From NCBI RefSeq assembly GCF_900098745.1, contig NZ_FQTT01000015.1, positions 124,001 to 188,000 on the forward strand: DNA of 64,000 bases. Direction: 5' to 3'. Origin of the DNA: Actinomyces glycerinitolerans (GTDB lineage: Bacteria; Actinomycetota; Actinomycetes; Actinomycetales; Actinomycetaceae). Numbering within the stretch: the first letter of the stretch is position 1; each line of letters begins with the position of its first letter. The notes beneath the pieces were generated by a model that had not been told where the DNA came from, did no database searches, and saw only the letters and a program-made list of their open reading frames with translations. The position numbers and the translations under genes are program-made. This document shows positions 28,042 to 36,334 of this stretch, piece by piece.

Positions 28042-29415
28042 TCAGTTCGTGGTTTCGAGTTCGGCGAGTGTGCGTCCGCGGGTCTCGGCGGTCAGCGCCG
28101 TGGCCACGGCCGAGATCAGACAGATGACGAAGGTGGTGGCGCCGATCACCAGGGGGACGTTGGCGGTGCCCGGAGGGGCAATCGAGGTGAATAGAGTGGG
28201 GAAGAATGACGCCAGCATGAGTCCGATGTTCTGGGTGACGGCAAATCCGGTTACGCGTATGCGCATGGGGAACTGCTCTTGGAAGAAGGTGGCGAAGGTG
28301 GCGTTCCACATCTGGAAGCAGATTCCCTGGACAATGATTACCATGACGAATACCATCGCCAGGTGGTGCGACTGAACTGCCACAAGGTATAGGCCGGACA
28401 GGGCTCCTCCGGCCAACGTGCCGACAATCATGAAGATCTTGCGGCCGATCCGGTCCGACAGCGCGCCGAAGACCGGGATGGTGCAAACGGCCACAATGTT
28501 CGCGATCAGGGTCACCCACAGCATGTCCGAGCTGGTGAAGCCGATGCCGTAGGCGTCGTTCGTGCCGTAGGAGACGCCGAATACGAGGGTCGTCATGCCG
28601 ATGACATTGGTGAAGATGATCAGAATGCAGCGCAGTGTCAGCAGCGGGTAGCGAGTGATCAGCTCGACGACGGGGAAGCGCTCACGCACCGAGCGCTTCG
28701 CGTCGCGGCTTTGTAGGTAGGCGGGCGGCTCCTGGACGTGGCGGCGGATCAGGTAGCCGGCGAGGATCACACCCGCGCTCAGCAGGAATGGGATTCGCCA
28801 GCCCCAGGCGGCGAAGGTCTCATCGCCCAGGAGCGCCGCCAGGGGCAGCATCACACCAGTAGCAAGGATGGAGCCGAACTGGGTGCCCTGGAGGCTGAAG
28901 GATGCGAAGAAGCCGCGCTTCTCGTCCGGGGCGTGCTCGACGATCATCGCGCTGGCCCCGCCCAACTCGCCGGCGACGGCGAATCCCTGCACCAGACGCA
29001 GGCACACCAGCAGCAGTGGTGACAGCAGACCGACCTGCTGGTAGGTGGGCAGCAGTCCCACCGCCAGGGTGGAGAAGCCCATGAGCAGCATCGCCCACAC
29101 CAGCACCCGCTTACGCCCGTGGCGGTCGCCCAGGGCGCCGAGCACGATTGCTCCCACGGGGCGGGCCACGTAGCCGACCGCATAGGTGGCCAGCGAGGCG
29201 ATGAGTGCGGCGCTCGCATTCCCCTCGGGGAAGAAGACCGCGGGGAACACCAGCGCCGCGGCCTGAGAGTAGAGGGCGAAGTCGTAGTACTCCAGTGCGC
29301 TCCCGATCCAGCCGCTCATCGCGGCCCGACGGGTGTTGACGCGGACTTCCTCGTCGTGCGCGGCGGTGTCCGCCGCGGTTTTGTGGGTGTCATGGGACCC
29401 TGGTGCAAGCGCCAT
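28042..29415 (-). CDS. MFS transporter, metabolite:H+ symporter type
   Basis: A 457-residue protein with about 12 membrane segments and the MFS signature LGDRHGRKRVLVWAMLLMG between segments 2 and 3. The start of the core SGWIGSALEYYDFALYSQAAALVFPAVFFPEG is typical of the MHS (shikimate/proline/citrate) group. The start is set at ATG 29415, where GGAAGGG precedes it; a TTG six codons earlier is possible. It is first of the cluster MFS-GH105-kduI-kduD-iclR. The likely cargo is an unsaturated uronide or disaccharide, inferred from neighbours. Confidence 0.85.
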   Translation of the reverse strand: MALAPGSHDTHKTAADTAAHDEEVRVNTRRAAMSGWIGSALEYYDFALYSQAAALVFPAVFFPEGNASAALIASLATYAVGYVARPVGAIVLGALGDRHGRKRVLVWAMLLMGFSTLAVGLLPTYQQVGLLSPLLLVCLRLVQGFAVAGELGGASAMIVEHAPDEKRGFFASFSLQGTQFGSILATGVMLPLAALLGDETFAAWGWRIPFLLSAGVILAGYLIRRHVQEPPAYLQSRDAKRSVRERFPVVELITRYPLLTLRCILIIFTNVIGMTTLVFGVSYGTNDAYGIGFTSSDMLWVTLIANIVAVCTIPVFGALSDRIGRKIFMIVGTLAGGALSGLYLVAVQSHHLAMVFVMVIIVQGICFQMWNATFATFFQEQFPMRIRVTGFAVTQNIGLMLASFFPTLFTSIAPPGTANVPLVIGATTFVICLISAVATALTAETRGRTLAELETTN

Positions 29416-29442
29416 TGCTCGCCCTTCCGTCAATCATTCCAT

Positions 29443-29461
29443 TGTTTCATATGGTGAATCG
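29443..29461. promoter_or_regulatory. possible IclR operator before the MFS gene
   Basis: TGTTTCATATGGTGAATCG matches the reverse complement of the 25025-25043 palindrome at 12 of 19 positions, including all of TGTTTCAT. It lies just upstream of the first gene of the uronate cluster. It is weak but well placed. Confidence 0.4.
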
Positions 29462-29517
29462 TGCGTATCACCACTTCAACCTTACTAACGGGTCCCGTCC
29501 GGGTCAATCATCAGTTT

Positions 29518-29563
29518 CGACCTCAGCCCTCGGCCCGGCCCAGGCGCCAGTAGCCCATGAAGG
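29518..29563 (-). repeat. left copy of island-flanking direct repeat (remnant 3' end of a sip gene)
   Basis: 46 bases match 49320-49365, ending in a run of 28 identical bases; the few differences lie near the stop-codon end. Read on the - strand it encodes FMGYWRLGRAEG followed by TGA, the same C-terminus as the siderophore-interacting protein. The differences in the coding part are third-position and silent. The gene body is missing. This is the arrangement expected where an element has integrated into the 3' end of a gene. Confidence 0.8.
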
Positions 29564-29601
29564 GCAGCGCTGTGGCTGTTCGGTGGTCCGGGTGTGCTGT
29601 G

Positions 29602-30747
29602 TCAGCGGTCTAGTTCTGGGTGGGGTTGTTGGGGGTTGGTGTGGGGTCTGGCGGCGGGGGTGTGGTTGTGGGGTGGTGGTTTGCGGAGGGCGGCTGAGGC
29701 TGGGTGCGGGAAGGATGCGCGGCGTAGGGCCGCGGACTTGTCGGGGTCCCAGCCGAGACTGGGCGCCGACGGCGAGGGCCGTGGGGTTGGCGCGGCCGGG
29801 TCGGGTTGCTGGCGGGGCTGGGTGTCAGGTGGTTGTGAGGGCGGTGTCCCGGTTTGCGGCGAGGTGGGCGGCTGCCAGGGGGTGGTGTTGTTGGCGATGT
29901 CGGCGGCGACTTTGCCTGGGGTCCAGGGTGGTGCCCTGGGGCTGGTTGCGGTCTGCTGTGCCTGAGAACGAGCCTTCAACGATACCTGGCCATTGCGCAG
30001 CTGCTTGGTGAGCTTGGGGGAGTCGGTCAGTACCGCCCGCACCAGGATGCGTACGTTGGGGCGCTGGTCGGCGGGGATGGCCTGGGCGGCTTGTTCGAGG
30101 GCGGTGGCCATGGGCTTGCCCTGGGAGCCGATGGAGGAGTTGACCGGGCCGTGCCCCATGGACGGGTAGCCGCCGGCGCTCATCCCGGGTTGGGAGGGGC
30201 CGAAGGTGATCTGGTCGGACTCGTGCAGCACCACCAGGGCATCATTGATCTCATCGCGCTTGTCCGCAGCATCCTGCTTGGAGAAGTCATACTTATCCAC
30301 CAGTTCGCGCATGACCTTGTTCATGAACTCCTTGCGGGCTTTCCTGGTGGCCTCGGACATGGGTTGGCGGCCCTGGGTGCGGTAGGTGCGGATGCCCTCC
30401 AGCAGGCGCTCGGCCGACAGCAGGGACAAGGCGCTCAGTTGGCGGTCCAGCTGGCGGGTGAACTCCTGCGCCAGCGCCTTTGTATGCGGTCCCCGCCCGG
30501 TGTGGAAGAAGACCTCCACCGGAGTCCGTGAGTGCCACGGCAGCGGGCTCGCCGGCGCAGCAGCACTGCCCTCCCACACCAGCACCCGCCTGCCGCCGGC
30601 ACGCCCCGGGGTGAACATATCCGCAGCCGGCAAGGACGCAGGCGCCGACGCACGTGGGGCCGCGGCGCGCTCACGCGCCCCACCCCTCCTGGCAGTGTGA
30701 TCGGCGGGGGTGTCTGCGGGGCCAGGGATATCAGGATGGGAGGGCAT
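29602..30747 (-). CDS. Ntox15-family (Tde-type) DNase toxin, effector 1
   Basis: 381 residues. The N-terminal 70 are disordered Ala/Pro-rich. The toxin domain at about 75-235 has the Ntox15 plan: Gln/Leu-rich helix FTRQLDRQLSALSLLSAERLLEGIRTYRTQGRQP (96-129), the HxxD motif as HESD (175-178) and NSSIGSQ (203-209). In the family, the HxxD residues are needed for DNA cleavage by Tde effectors of type VI systems. The rest (about 240-381) is a proline/arginine-rich tail, a possible secretion signal. The start overlaps the immunity gene by one base (TGATG). It is the last gene of the leftward T4SS unit. Family membership is my recognition of the motif set. Confidence 0.75.
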   Translation of the reverse strand: MPSHPDIPGPADTPADHTARRGGARERAAAPRASAPASLPAADMFTPGRAGGRRVLVWEGSAAAPASPLPWHSRTPVEVFFHTGRGPHTKALAQEFTRQLDRQLSALSLLSAERLLEGIRTYRTQGRQPMSEATRKARKEFMNKVMRELVDKYDFSKQDAADKRDEINDALVVLHESDQITFGPSQPGMSAGGYPSMGHGPVNSSIGSQGKPMATALEQAAQAIPADQRPNVRILVRAVLTDSPKLTKQLRNGQVSLKARSQAQQTATSPRAPPWTPGKVAADIANNTTPWQPPTSPQTGTPPSQPPDTQPRQQPDPAAPTPRPSPSAPSLGWDPDKSAALRRASFPHPASAALRKPPPHNHTPAARPHTNPQQPHPELDR

Positions 30748-31556
30748 CAGGACTCATCCCCTGAGTCATCAGACTCAGGTCCGAACACACCACCGTCGCC
30801 AGTGTCGGTGGTGCTGGCGATATCTGTGACTACGCCGGCGGCCGCGGCGGAGAAGTCCTCCACTAGTTGGTGTTCTTGGGCCTGGGCGAGGAAGATCAGG
30901 TGGGCGGTGGCGTCTTCGATGCCCACTTGGCTGGTGCTGGCCTTGCCGGTGAAGCAGTAGGCGGGGGTCAGGCCGTAGACCTGGCCTGGGCCCAGCACCC
31001 CCAGGTGTGCGATGGCCCAGTCCACCAGCAGCTGTCCGGTGTCATCATCCTCGAACGTATCCTCCCGTGCAGACACCAGTATGGTGCAGCCCTTGCGTTC
31101 GCGCATCACCGGGTCGGATATCGCCTGGGCGTTGCTGGCGTCGGGTCGTATCCAGCCCAGGGTGGGGGTGATGGTAAGTGCGGGGCCGGAGACCTCGCCC
31201 CACAGTTCCATGTCGCCCATGGCGGAGCGGGACAGGCACCACCACTGCTGCTCCGGAAACGGGATGGGCGTGTCCTCCAGCCAGGCGTCCACCACCGCCT
31301 GCCACTCTAGGGGGTCGGTGAACCACCAGCGGCCCTGGCCGAAGCCGTCAAACCCGAAACGCCGCCACAACTGCAAAACCGAGGCCGGAAACACGTCCTT
31401 GAACCGGTCCAGGTGCTGCTCGCTGGCCGGCTGGCCCACCCCCATCGGCGACCAGCCGTTGTACTCAAGCTCTTCGTCCATCCTCATGTCCACCCACTGT
31501 GGGGTGGCGTGCAGCCACGCCTCGTGACGGGCGGCCTTATCCATCCTCATGACCAC
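30747..31556 (-). CDS. GAD-like/DUF1851 immunity protein (Tdi1-type), for effector 1
   Basis: 269 residues with a GAD-like domain (HLDRFKDVFPASVLQLWRRFGFDGFGQGRWWFTDPLEWQAVVDAWL, about 45-95; CLSRSAMGDMELWGEVSG) and DUF1851-type end (LGPGQVYGLTPAYCFTGKASTSQVGIEDATAHLIFLAQAQEH, about 190-235). This pair of domains is that of Tdi1, the cognate inhibitor of the Ntox15 DNase Tde1. It lies directly before the toxin, so immunity is made first. Start may be GTG 31556 or ATG 31550/31544. It lies 50 bases after the ParA-like gene and so belongs to the secretion unit. Confidence 0.8.
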   Translation of the reverse strand: MVMRMDKAARHEAWLHATPQWVDMRMDEELEYNGWSPMGVGQPASEQHLDRFKDVFPASVLQLWRRFGFDGFGQGRWWFTDPLEWQAVVDAWLEDTPIPFPEQQWWCLSRSAMGDMELWGEVSGPALTITPTLGWIRPDASNAQAISDPVMRERKGCTILVSAREDTFEDDDTGQLLVDWAIAHLGVLGPGQVYGLTPAYCFTGKASTSQVGIEDATAHLIFLAQAQEHQLVEDFSAAAAGVVTDIASTTDTGDGGVFGPESDDSGDES

Positions 31557-31606
31557 GACCCTAATCGATACCGGAACGATAACGCGTCTGCTTCAGTGCC
31601 CTGATT

Positions 31607-33088
31607 TCACAGGCCCCGTGCCACCGCCGCTGCGGCCGCCAGCCAGGCCCGCCGCGTGGCCGGTCGGAGCGATCCGTAGCGGAGTACGCCGTCGACCATG
31701 GCGGGGTCGTAGGGGATGGTTCGTGCCTCGCGCGCCAGGTCGCGGTAGCCGTTTACGACCCGTTCAATATCGCTGCGGCTGGCACGGGGATCGGCCTGGG
31801 TGACTACAACCACCGCCTGGCTCGCTAGGTCGGCGCCGTGCTGGTCCCGGCTGGTGAGGGCCTCAAGCAGTAGGGCTCCGGCCTCGGCGTGGTCGTCGCG
31901 GGTGGTGGTGGCCACCACCAGTTGGTCGGTGTGGTCGATCATCCGCAGCCACATGGGGTCGGACTCGTCGTTGCCCGAGTCGACGAAGATCAGCCGGTAG
32001 TACTTGGAGGCGACCTGGTGGATTGCATCGACATCCGAGGCGTCCACGCGCTGGTCCGCCGATAGGGCGGTGGGCTTGGAGCGCAGCACGTCGAAGCGGT
32101 CGCGGGTCTGGTGATGCACGAAGTGGGCGAGGTCAGCAGACTGGGCGCCGGTGCCCAGGAGCCGTTCGACCTGGGGTAGCAGTTCCAGGACGGTGGCGTC
32201 GTGCGGGCCTTGCTCGGTGCGCCATCCCAGGGTTCCCCGGGTCTGGTTGTTGTCCCAGGTCAGCACACCGGCGCCGCCGTAGCGGGCGAACACTGCGGCG
32301 AGCAGCACGGTGGTCGGCGTCTTGCCGGCCCCTCCCTTGGCGTTGACGATCGCAATCGTGCGCGGACCCGGCCAATGCTGGCTCACGGCCTGCACGTCGG
32401 CTCGTTCGGCGCGCTCGGTTTCGTTGGGGCCCACGCGGAGTCCTAGCCGTGCGACAACTCCCCGCCATCCCTGTGTCGCGGGCTCCTCGGTCTGCTCCTG
32501 CACAAGAAACGACTGCCGGGGCTCGGGTGCCGGTTGGTGGACGGGAGCCGCGGTCGTCGCTATCGCCGGTGGGGGAACAGTGCCGAGCACTTCGGACTGT
32601 GGTTTCGCGGGCATGACCGGCGCCTGTGGTTGTGGAGACGTGGAGGCGAGTTGGATAGGGCTGTCCACAGAAGGTGCGGACGGGGATGCGTACGGGCCGG
32701 TCTGCTGGAATGCCTGTGGCTGAGGCTCCGTTTCCAGCTGCGGTATGGGCTCAGTGCGGTCGGCCGACGGCTCCCGAGGCGCGGGTTCCGGCGGGTTCTG
32801 GTTCGGCGGGTTCGGACGGGAAGGCGCGGTTGGGTCGTTCTCGACGGTGCCGTCGGCGTGGATAATTAGGGGCCACTGGCCGTCAGGATCGTTGGTTACG
32901 GCTCGTAGCGGACGACCGAGCTGTGCCGCATGGCGCGCAACGAGCGCGATGACTTGCGGACGGGCGGCGTCGATACTGCCGGCGGCGATCTGGTGCGTCT
33001 TCCCACCGATGAGCACGTCCGCAGTGCCGTCGGCGTGGATACGGGCTTCCACACGCGGCCAGTCGGCGGGTTGCGGTTGTTCAGTCAT
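31607..33088 (-). CDS. MinD/ParA-like ATPase of the T4SS
   Basis: 493 residues. Residues 1-90 form a small N-terminal domain, 90-230 a Pro/Gln-rich linker. The C-terminal 260 residues are a deviant-Walker ATPase: IAIVNAKGGAGKTPTTVLLAAVFARYG (KGGAGKT), switch LIFVDSGNDESDP and QAVVVVTQADPRASRSDIE. The residue after GKT is Pro instead of Ser/Thr, as I recall from other actinobacterial secretion-linked homologues. It may position the secretion complex or load substrates. It is in one unit with the wall hydrolase upstream and the immunity/toxin pair downstream. Confidence 0.8.
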   Translation of the reverse strand: MTEQPQPADWPRVEARIHADGTADVLIGGKTHQIAAGSIDAARPQVIALVARHAAQLGRPLRAVTNDPDGQWPLIIHADGTVENDPTAPSRPNPPNQNPPEPAPREPSADRTEPIPQLETEPQPQAFQQTGPYASPSAPSVDSPIQLASTSPQPQAPVMPAKPQSEVLGTVPPPAIATTAAPVHQPAPEPRQSFLVQEQTEEPATQGWRGVVARLGLRVGPNETERAERADVQAVSQHWPGPRTIAIVNAKGGAGKTPTTVLLAAVFARYGGAGVLTWDNNQTRGTLGWRTEQGPHDATVLELLPQVERLLGTGAQSADLAHFVHHQTRDRFDVLRSKPTALSADQRVDASDVDAIHQVASKYYRLIFVDSGNDESDPMWLRMIDHTDQLVVATTTRDDHAEAGALLLEALTSRDQHGADLASQAVVVVTQADPRASRSDIERVVNGYRDLAREARTIPYDPAMVDGVLRYGSLRPATRRAWLAAAAAVARGL

Positions 33089-33114
33089 CGTCGTGTCTCC
33101 GTTCCATTCACTAT

Positions 33115-34581
33115 CTATTCACCGAGAGTGATCCCGACCTGGGCCATGTAGGGCACCGGGTCGGTGGGGGAGCCGTCCAGGTGGACCTCGAAGTGCAGGT
33201 GGCACCCGGTGGAGTTCCCGGAGGAGCCCACCAGTCCGATTTGCTGGCCCGCGGTCACCTTGTCTCCTGCGCTGACCAGGATTCCGCCCTCGTACATGTG
33301 CAGGTATACAGTCTCCACCCCGCCGCCGTGGTCGATCACGATGGTGCCGGTGCCCGACTCCATCCTCGCCATCGTGACGGTGCCGGACTGGGCGGCCCAG
33401 ATCGGGCCGTCGCATCCGCCGCCTCCCAGGTCGGTGCCGGCATGAAGCTTGTTCACTCCGGTAACGGGGTTGACTCGCATGCCGTATGAGCTGGTGATCG
33501 GGCCGGCACCGGGCGAGGCCCAGCCGCCCTGACTCACCGTGGTGCTGGTAGTGGTGCCGCCTTCGGTGCTGCAAGAGTCGTCCGCTGCGGGTACGCTCAC
33601 CTCGCCGGATACGTCGAGGGACAGGTGCACGTGGTCCATGTGGTTCTGTGTGTCGCTGCCGCGGTCCTCCATCATCTCCCATGCGTCGGGCGGGTCGCCG
33701 GCCATCCAGATCCTTTGTTGCCAGATGATGTAGTGCACGGTGAGGCTGTCGGCGTTCTCCTGCAGGTAGGCGGCCAGTCTGTCCCCTACGGCCTTACCGT
33801 CGTCGATGTCATTGATCATGAAGTCCAGGGCACGGCCGGCGGGATGGCCGTAGGTCATGTCGTCGTACGGGCTCGTTGCGTCACGATAGCCGCCTATGGT
33901 CTTGATACCGAACATGGGCCCTACTTTGTTGGCGACGACTGCCGTCTGCGGCTGCACGTCGCCGAGGGCGTACTGGGCGGAGCCCGGTGATGCCTCGCCG
34001 ACCATGACGCCCTGCGCGCCACTGAGACCCTCGACGACGGCTACGGCGGCTGGCCAGTGTTCCTCGTAGACATAAGGATTGGCGTTGGCTTGGACGCGGT
34101 GAGCAACAAGGGTCGGTTCGAGGGACTCACGATCCTCAATGCGTAGAAGGGCCTTGAAGAAGTTGGTTGCTGAGATGTAGGGATCCATTCTGTCGGCCTC
34201 ACTGCCCCAGGAGCCGTTGCCGCGCTGCTGGAACAGGCCGCGGGAGTCTGGGCCTGCCGCGTCGCCATGGTCGAGGACAATTAATCCGGATTCGGCCATG
34301 GCGGTCATCACGCCGATGGTCTGGTCTCGTGTGGTCAACCCGAGGTCGTGTCCGGCCTGGATGATGTAGGCGGCGTTGACGAGCTGTTCGTGGCCGTATC
34401 CGGCAATCGGTCCCTCCGGCACCGAGTCAACGTTGGCGGTGCCTCCCGCCTGCGAACTTACCGGCGTGCAGGCTTCTGCGTCATCGTCTCCGCCCAGCAG
34501 CACAATACTGACGATCAGGGACAGAACCATCGCCGGCACCAGACCGACGATGATGAGAGTGGTCGTTGACTTCTGGTCCAC
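33115..34581 (-). CDS. bifunctional cell-wall hydrolase (lytic transglycosylase-like + M23 peptidase), VirB1-like
   Basis: 488 residues. One N-terminal membrane anchor (about 9-32: TLIIVGLVPAMVLSLIVSIVLLGG). A lysozyme/transglycosylase-like region follows (QLVNAAYIIQAGHDLGLTTRDQTIGVMTAMAESGLIVLDHGDAAGPDSRGLFQQRGNGSWG, with Glu in AESGL). Then a middle region with NHMDHVHLSLD, and an M23/LytM domain (about 365-488: HAGTDLGGGG, LHMYEG, GCHLHFEVHLDG). The zinc ligands His-x(3)-Asp and His-x-His are visible. It opens peptidoglycan for the secretion channel. The GTG at 34581 shares one base with the preceding TAG; the longer frame overlaps that gene. Confidence 0.88.
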   Translation of the reverse strand: MDQKSTTTLIIVGLVPAMVLSLIVSIVLLGGDDDAEACTPVSSQAGGTANVDSVPEGPIAGYGHEQLVNAAYIIQAGHDLGLTTRDQTIGVMTAMAESGLIVLDHGDAAGPDSRGLFQQRGNGSWGSEADRMDPYISATNFFKALLRIEDRESLEPTLVAHRVQANANPYVYEEHWPAAVAVVEGLSGAQGVMVGEASPGSAQYALGDVQPQTAVVANKVGPMFGIKTIGGYRDATSPYDDMTYGHPAGRALDFMINDIDDGKAVGDRLAAYLQENADSLTVHYIIWQQRIWMAGDPPDAWEMMEDRGSDTQNHMDHVHLSLDVSGEVSVPAADDSCSTEGGTTTSTTVSQGGWASPGAGPITSSYGMRVNPVTGVNKLHAGTDLGGGGCDGPIWAAQSGTVTMARMESGTGTIVIDHGGGVETVYLHMYEGGILVSAGDKVTAGQQIGLVGSSGNSTGCHLHFEVHLDGSPTDPVPYMAQVGITLGE

Positions 34582-35168
34582 TACTGCTCGGCCTCTTCGA
34601 CCGGAACTATGCGGCTCGCCAGCCACGGGGCGCTCCCGCTAGTGCGGATTACCAAGACATCGTAGCGGCCGGCGTCGGTGGGGATTTTCACAGTCGCCAC
34701 ATAGGCGCTGGCGTCCTCGATGATGGTTCCGGAACCGGTCAGCTCGTGCACGGGGATGTTCGCCGGATCGACATAGACGTAGGCTTCGGCGGCCTCCTGA
34801 GTCAGGTGCGGGTCCAAGCCCGCCCACCAGGTGTCGTAGTCCAGTTCCGGGTGCGCGAATGCCTCCAGAGCGGCCTCGGCCGCTGCTATGGCGGCAGCGC
34901 GTGATTCCTCATCCCACACGGCGGGATCGGGGGAGATGGTCTGACCCGTGTCCTCATTCACCGAGCCCTCGGGGGCGAGCGTGAACTGGCTCGGATCGGG
35001 GCGCGCGAAGTCGGTCGCGGCCCCCGAGGGAGTCGCCGTCGCCGTTGTGGCCGGTGCGGAGCCGGCCGTTCCCTCCGGTTGAGTCTCGGTACTGCAGCCG
35101 GAGGCCCCGACTGCAAGGACGGCGGCGGCTAGCGCCCAGCGTGAAGCCGCTCTTGTCAGTCGTCCCAT
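34581..35168 (-). CDS. lipoprotein, NTF2/VirB8-like candidate, of the T4SS
   Basis: 195 residues. Signal with lipobox (ALAAAVLAVGASGCSTET, Cys about 25). An acidic linker is followed by an alpha/beta part beginning DEESRAAAIAAAEAALEAFAHPELDYDTWWAGLDPHLTQEA. This pattern, a long helix followed by a W-W-x-x-L region and beta strands, resembles NTF2-like accessory proteins of Gram-positive T4SSs such as TcpC, but no strong signature is present. First gene of the leftward unit. Confidence 0.55.
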   Translation of the reverse strand: MGRLTRAASRWALAAAVLAVGASGCSTETQPEGTAGSAPATTATATPSGAATDFARPDPSQFTLAPEGSVNEDTGQTISPDPAVWDEESRAAAIAAAEAALEAFAHPELDYDTWWAGLDPHLTQEAAEAYVYVDPANIPVHELTGSGTIIEDASAYVATVKIPTDAGRYDVLVIRTSGSAPWLASRIVPVEEAEQ

Positions 35169-35390
35169 GCCGACAACCTCTCATAATCACATGAATGATC
35201 CTGGCCGCGTCGGAGCCGTCCGTATGCTGGTCGGCGCGCGACGACGCTATATTACTCGGGTAAAACCTAACTATAGGTAACAACAACGAGCTTGATCTGT
35301 CAATGTTGTTGTTATCGTGGTGTGCATCTACACTCTTTGCGTAACAGCCGATCCGCGGGGGTCGAACCATTACCGAGGAGATACGTCCCT
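35169..35390. promoter_or_regulatory. divergent promoter region of the T4SS with a 10-bp inverted repeat
   Basis: 222 bases between the leftward (35168) and rightward (35391) units. TAACAACAAC (35278-35287) and GTTGTTGTTA (35305-35314) are perfect inverted copies around 17 bases. They lie in a locally A/T-rich stretch with TATATT at about 35248 and a TTGACA on the - strand at 35303-35298. This is a good candidate for a shared operator. No regulator gene is in the island. Confidence 0.6.
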
Positions 35391-36023
35391 GTGCCAGAAA
35401 CCGCCAACCCGTGGCTCTCATCGCCAGAGCCGGAACCGGTGCCGTACACTCCGGTCTCGGTTGAGATGCCGCCGCTTACCGGCCCTGCGGCCCCGCAGGA
35501 CAACGTGTCCGCGCCCGAGCGGGATCTGCTGCCGGTCCGTGACCGCCCGGGAAACGCTGAGCTGTGGTGGGTGGGCGCGCATGGAGGAGCCGGTGAGTCG
35601 ACGTTGTCGGCGCTCGTACCCGAATGGCGGAGTGCCGGGCACTGTTGGCCCCGTCCGCCGATCGATGAGCGTGCGCGAGCGGTGCTCGTGGCGAGATCAA
35701 GCGCCTACGGACTGCAGGCGGCGCAGAGTGCGGTGACCCAGTGGGCGGCGGGGGCAGTTCCTCATGTCGACCTCCTCGGGCTGGTGATCATTGCCGACGC
35801 CCCCGGGCGTCTGCCGCGACCGCTGCGTGAGCTTGCGCAGGTGGTCGGTGGGGGAGCGCCCCGCGTCTGGCAGTTGCCCTGGGTGGAACCCTGGCGGCTA
35901 GGAGAGCTGCCTGCGCCGGCGGAGTCTCCACGGGCGGTGCGCCGCCTCGTCAAAGACCTGAACCTTCTCATTGACGGAACCGATGTGGACGCCGATGGCG
36001 CCAACGAACGAAAGGAACACTGA
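35391..36023 (+). CDS. DUF6668-like T4SS-associated protein
   Basis: 210 residues from the GTG at 35391, which follows GAGGAG; an upstream in-frame ATG would place the start inside the operator. It has a Pro-rich start, then LWWVGAHGGAGESTLSALVPEW (a P-loop-like GAHGGAGES without the Lys) and HVDLLGLVIIADAPGRLPRPLRELAQVVGG, like a P-loop fold that lost ATP binding. Proteins of this kind (DUF6668) accompany actinobacterial T4SS loci. Its function is unknown. The stop overlaps the next ATG. Confidence 0.65.
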   Translation: MPETANPWLSSPEPEPVPYTPVSVEMPPLTGPAAPQDNVSAPERDLLPVRDRPGNAELWWVGAHGGAGESTLSALVPEWRSAGHCWPRPPIDERARAVLVARSSAYGLQAAQSAVTQWAAGAVPHVDLLGLVIIADAPGRLPRPLRELAQVVGGGAPRVWQLPWVEPWRLGELPAPAESPRAVRRLVKDLNLLIDGTDVDADGANERKEH

Positions 36024-36322
36024 TGGTTTTCGCGCATGCAACACAGGCCGTGACCGAGGTCGTGCTGTCGCTGCCGTTCGATCTGCCCGATCCGGACCCG
36101 GTGCAGCCGCCGGGCACCGAGGGTTTCACCTCGATCATGGGATGGGCCAAGTGGATCGCTTTGGCGGTGTGCATCCTCGGCCTGTTCGCCGCCGGGGCGC
36201 TGATGGCGATCCAGTCCCGTCGGGGCGAGGGCGGCGAGCACGTAGGCAAGATCGGGATGGCGCTCGGAGGCACCATCGTGATCTCCGCGGCCGCGTCGCT
36301 CGTCGGCTTCCTCGTCGGCTGA
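36023..36322 (+). CDS. VirB2/TrbC-like small two-helix membrane protein
   Basis: 99 residues with two membrane helices (MGWAKWIALAVCILGLFAAGALMAI, about 40-64, and MALGGTIVISAAASLVGFLVG, about 78-98) joined by a charged loop RRGEGGEHVGK. Size and layout are those of VirB2-type pilin-like subunits. The N-terminal ~35 residues are Pro-rich (LPDPDPVQPPG). Overlap with 35391-36023 indicates coupling. Confidence 0.65.
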   Translation: MVFAHATQAVTEVVLSLPFDLPDPDPVQPPGTEGFTSIMGWAKWIALAVCILGLFAAGALMAIQSRRGEGGEHVGKIGMALGGTIVISAAASLVGFLVG

Positions 36323-36334
36323 GAGACCGGGCAA

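Noticed and set aside
30747-31556. Glutamate decarboxylase-type function from the name GAD-like
   Set aside because: GAD-like here is a domain name for immunity-type proteins; no PLP-binding features are present.
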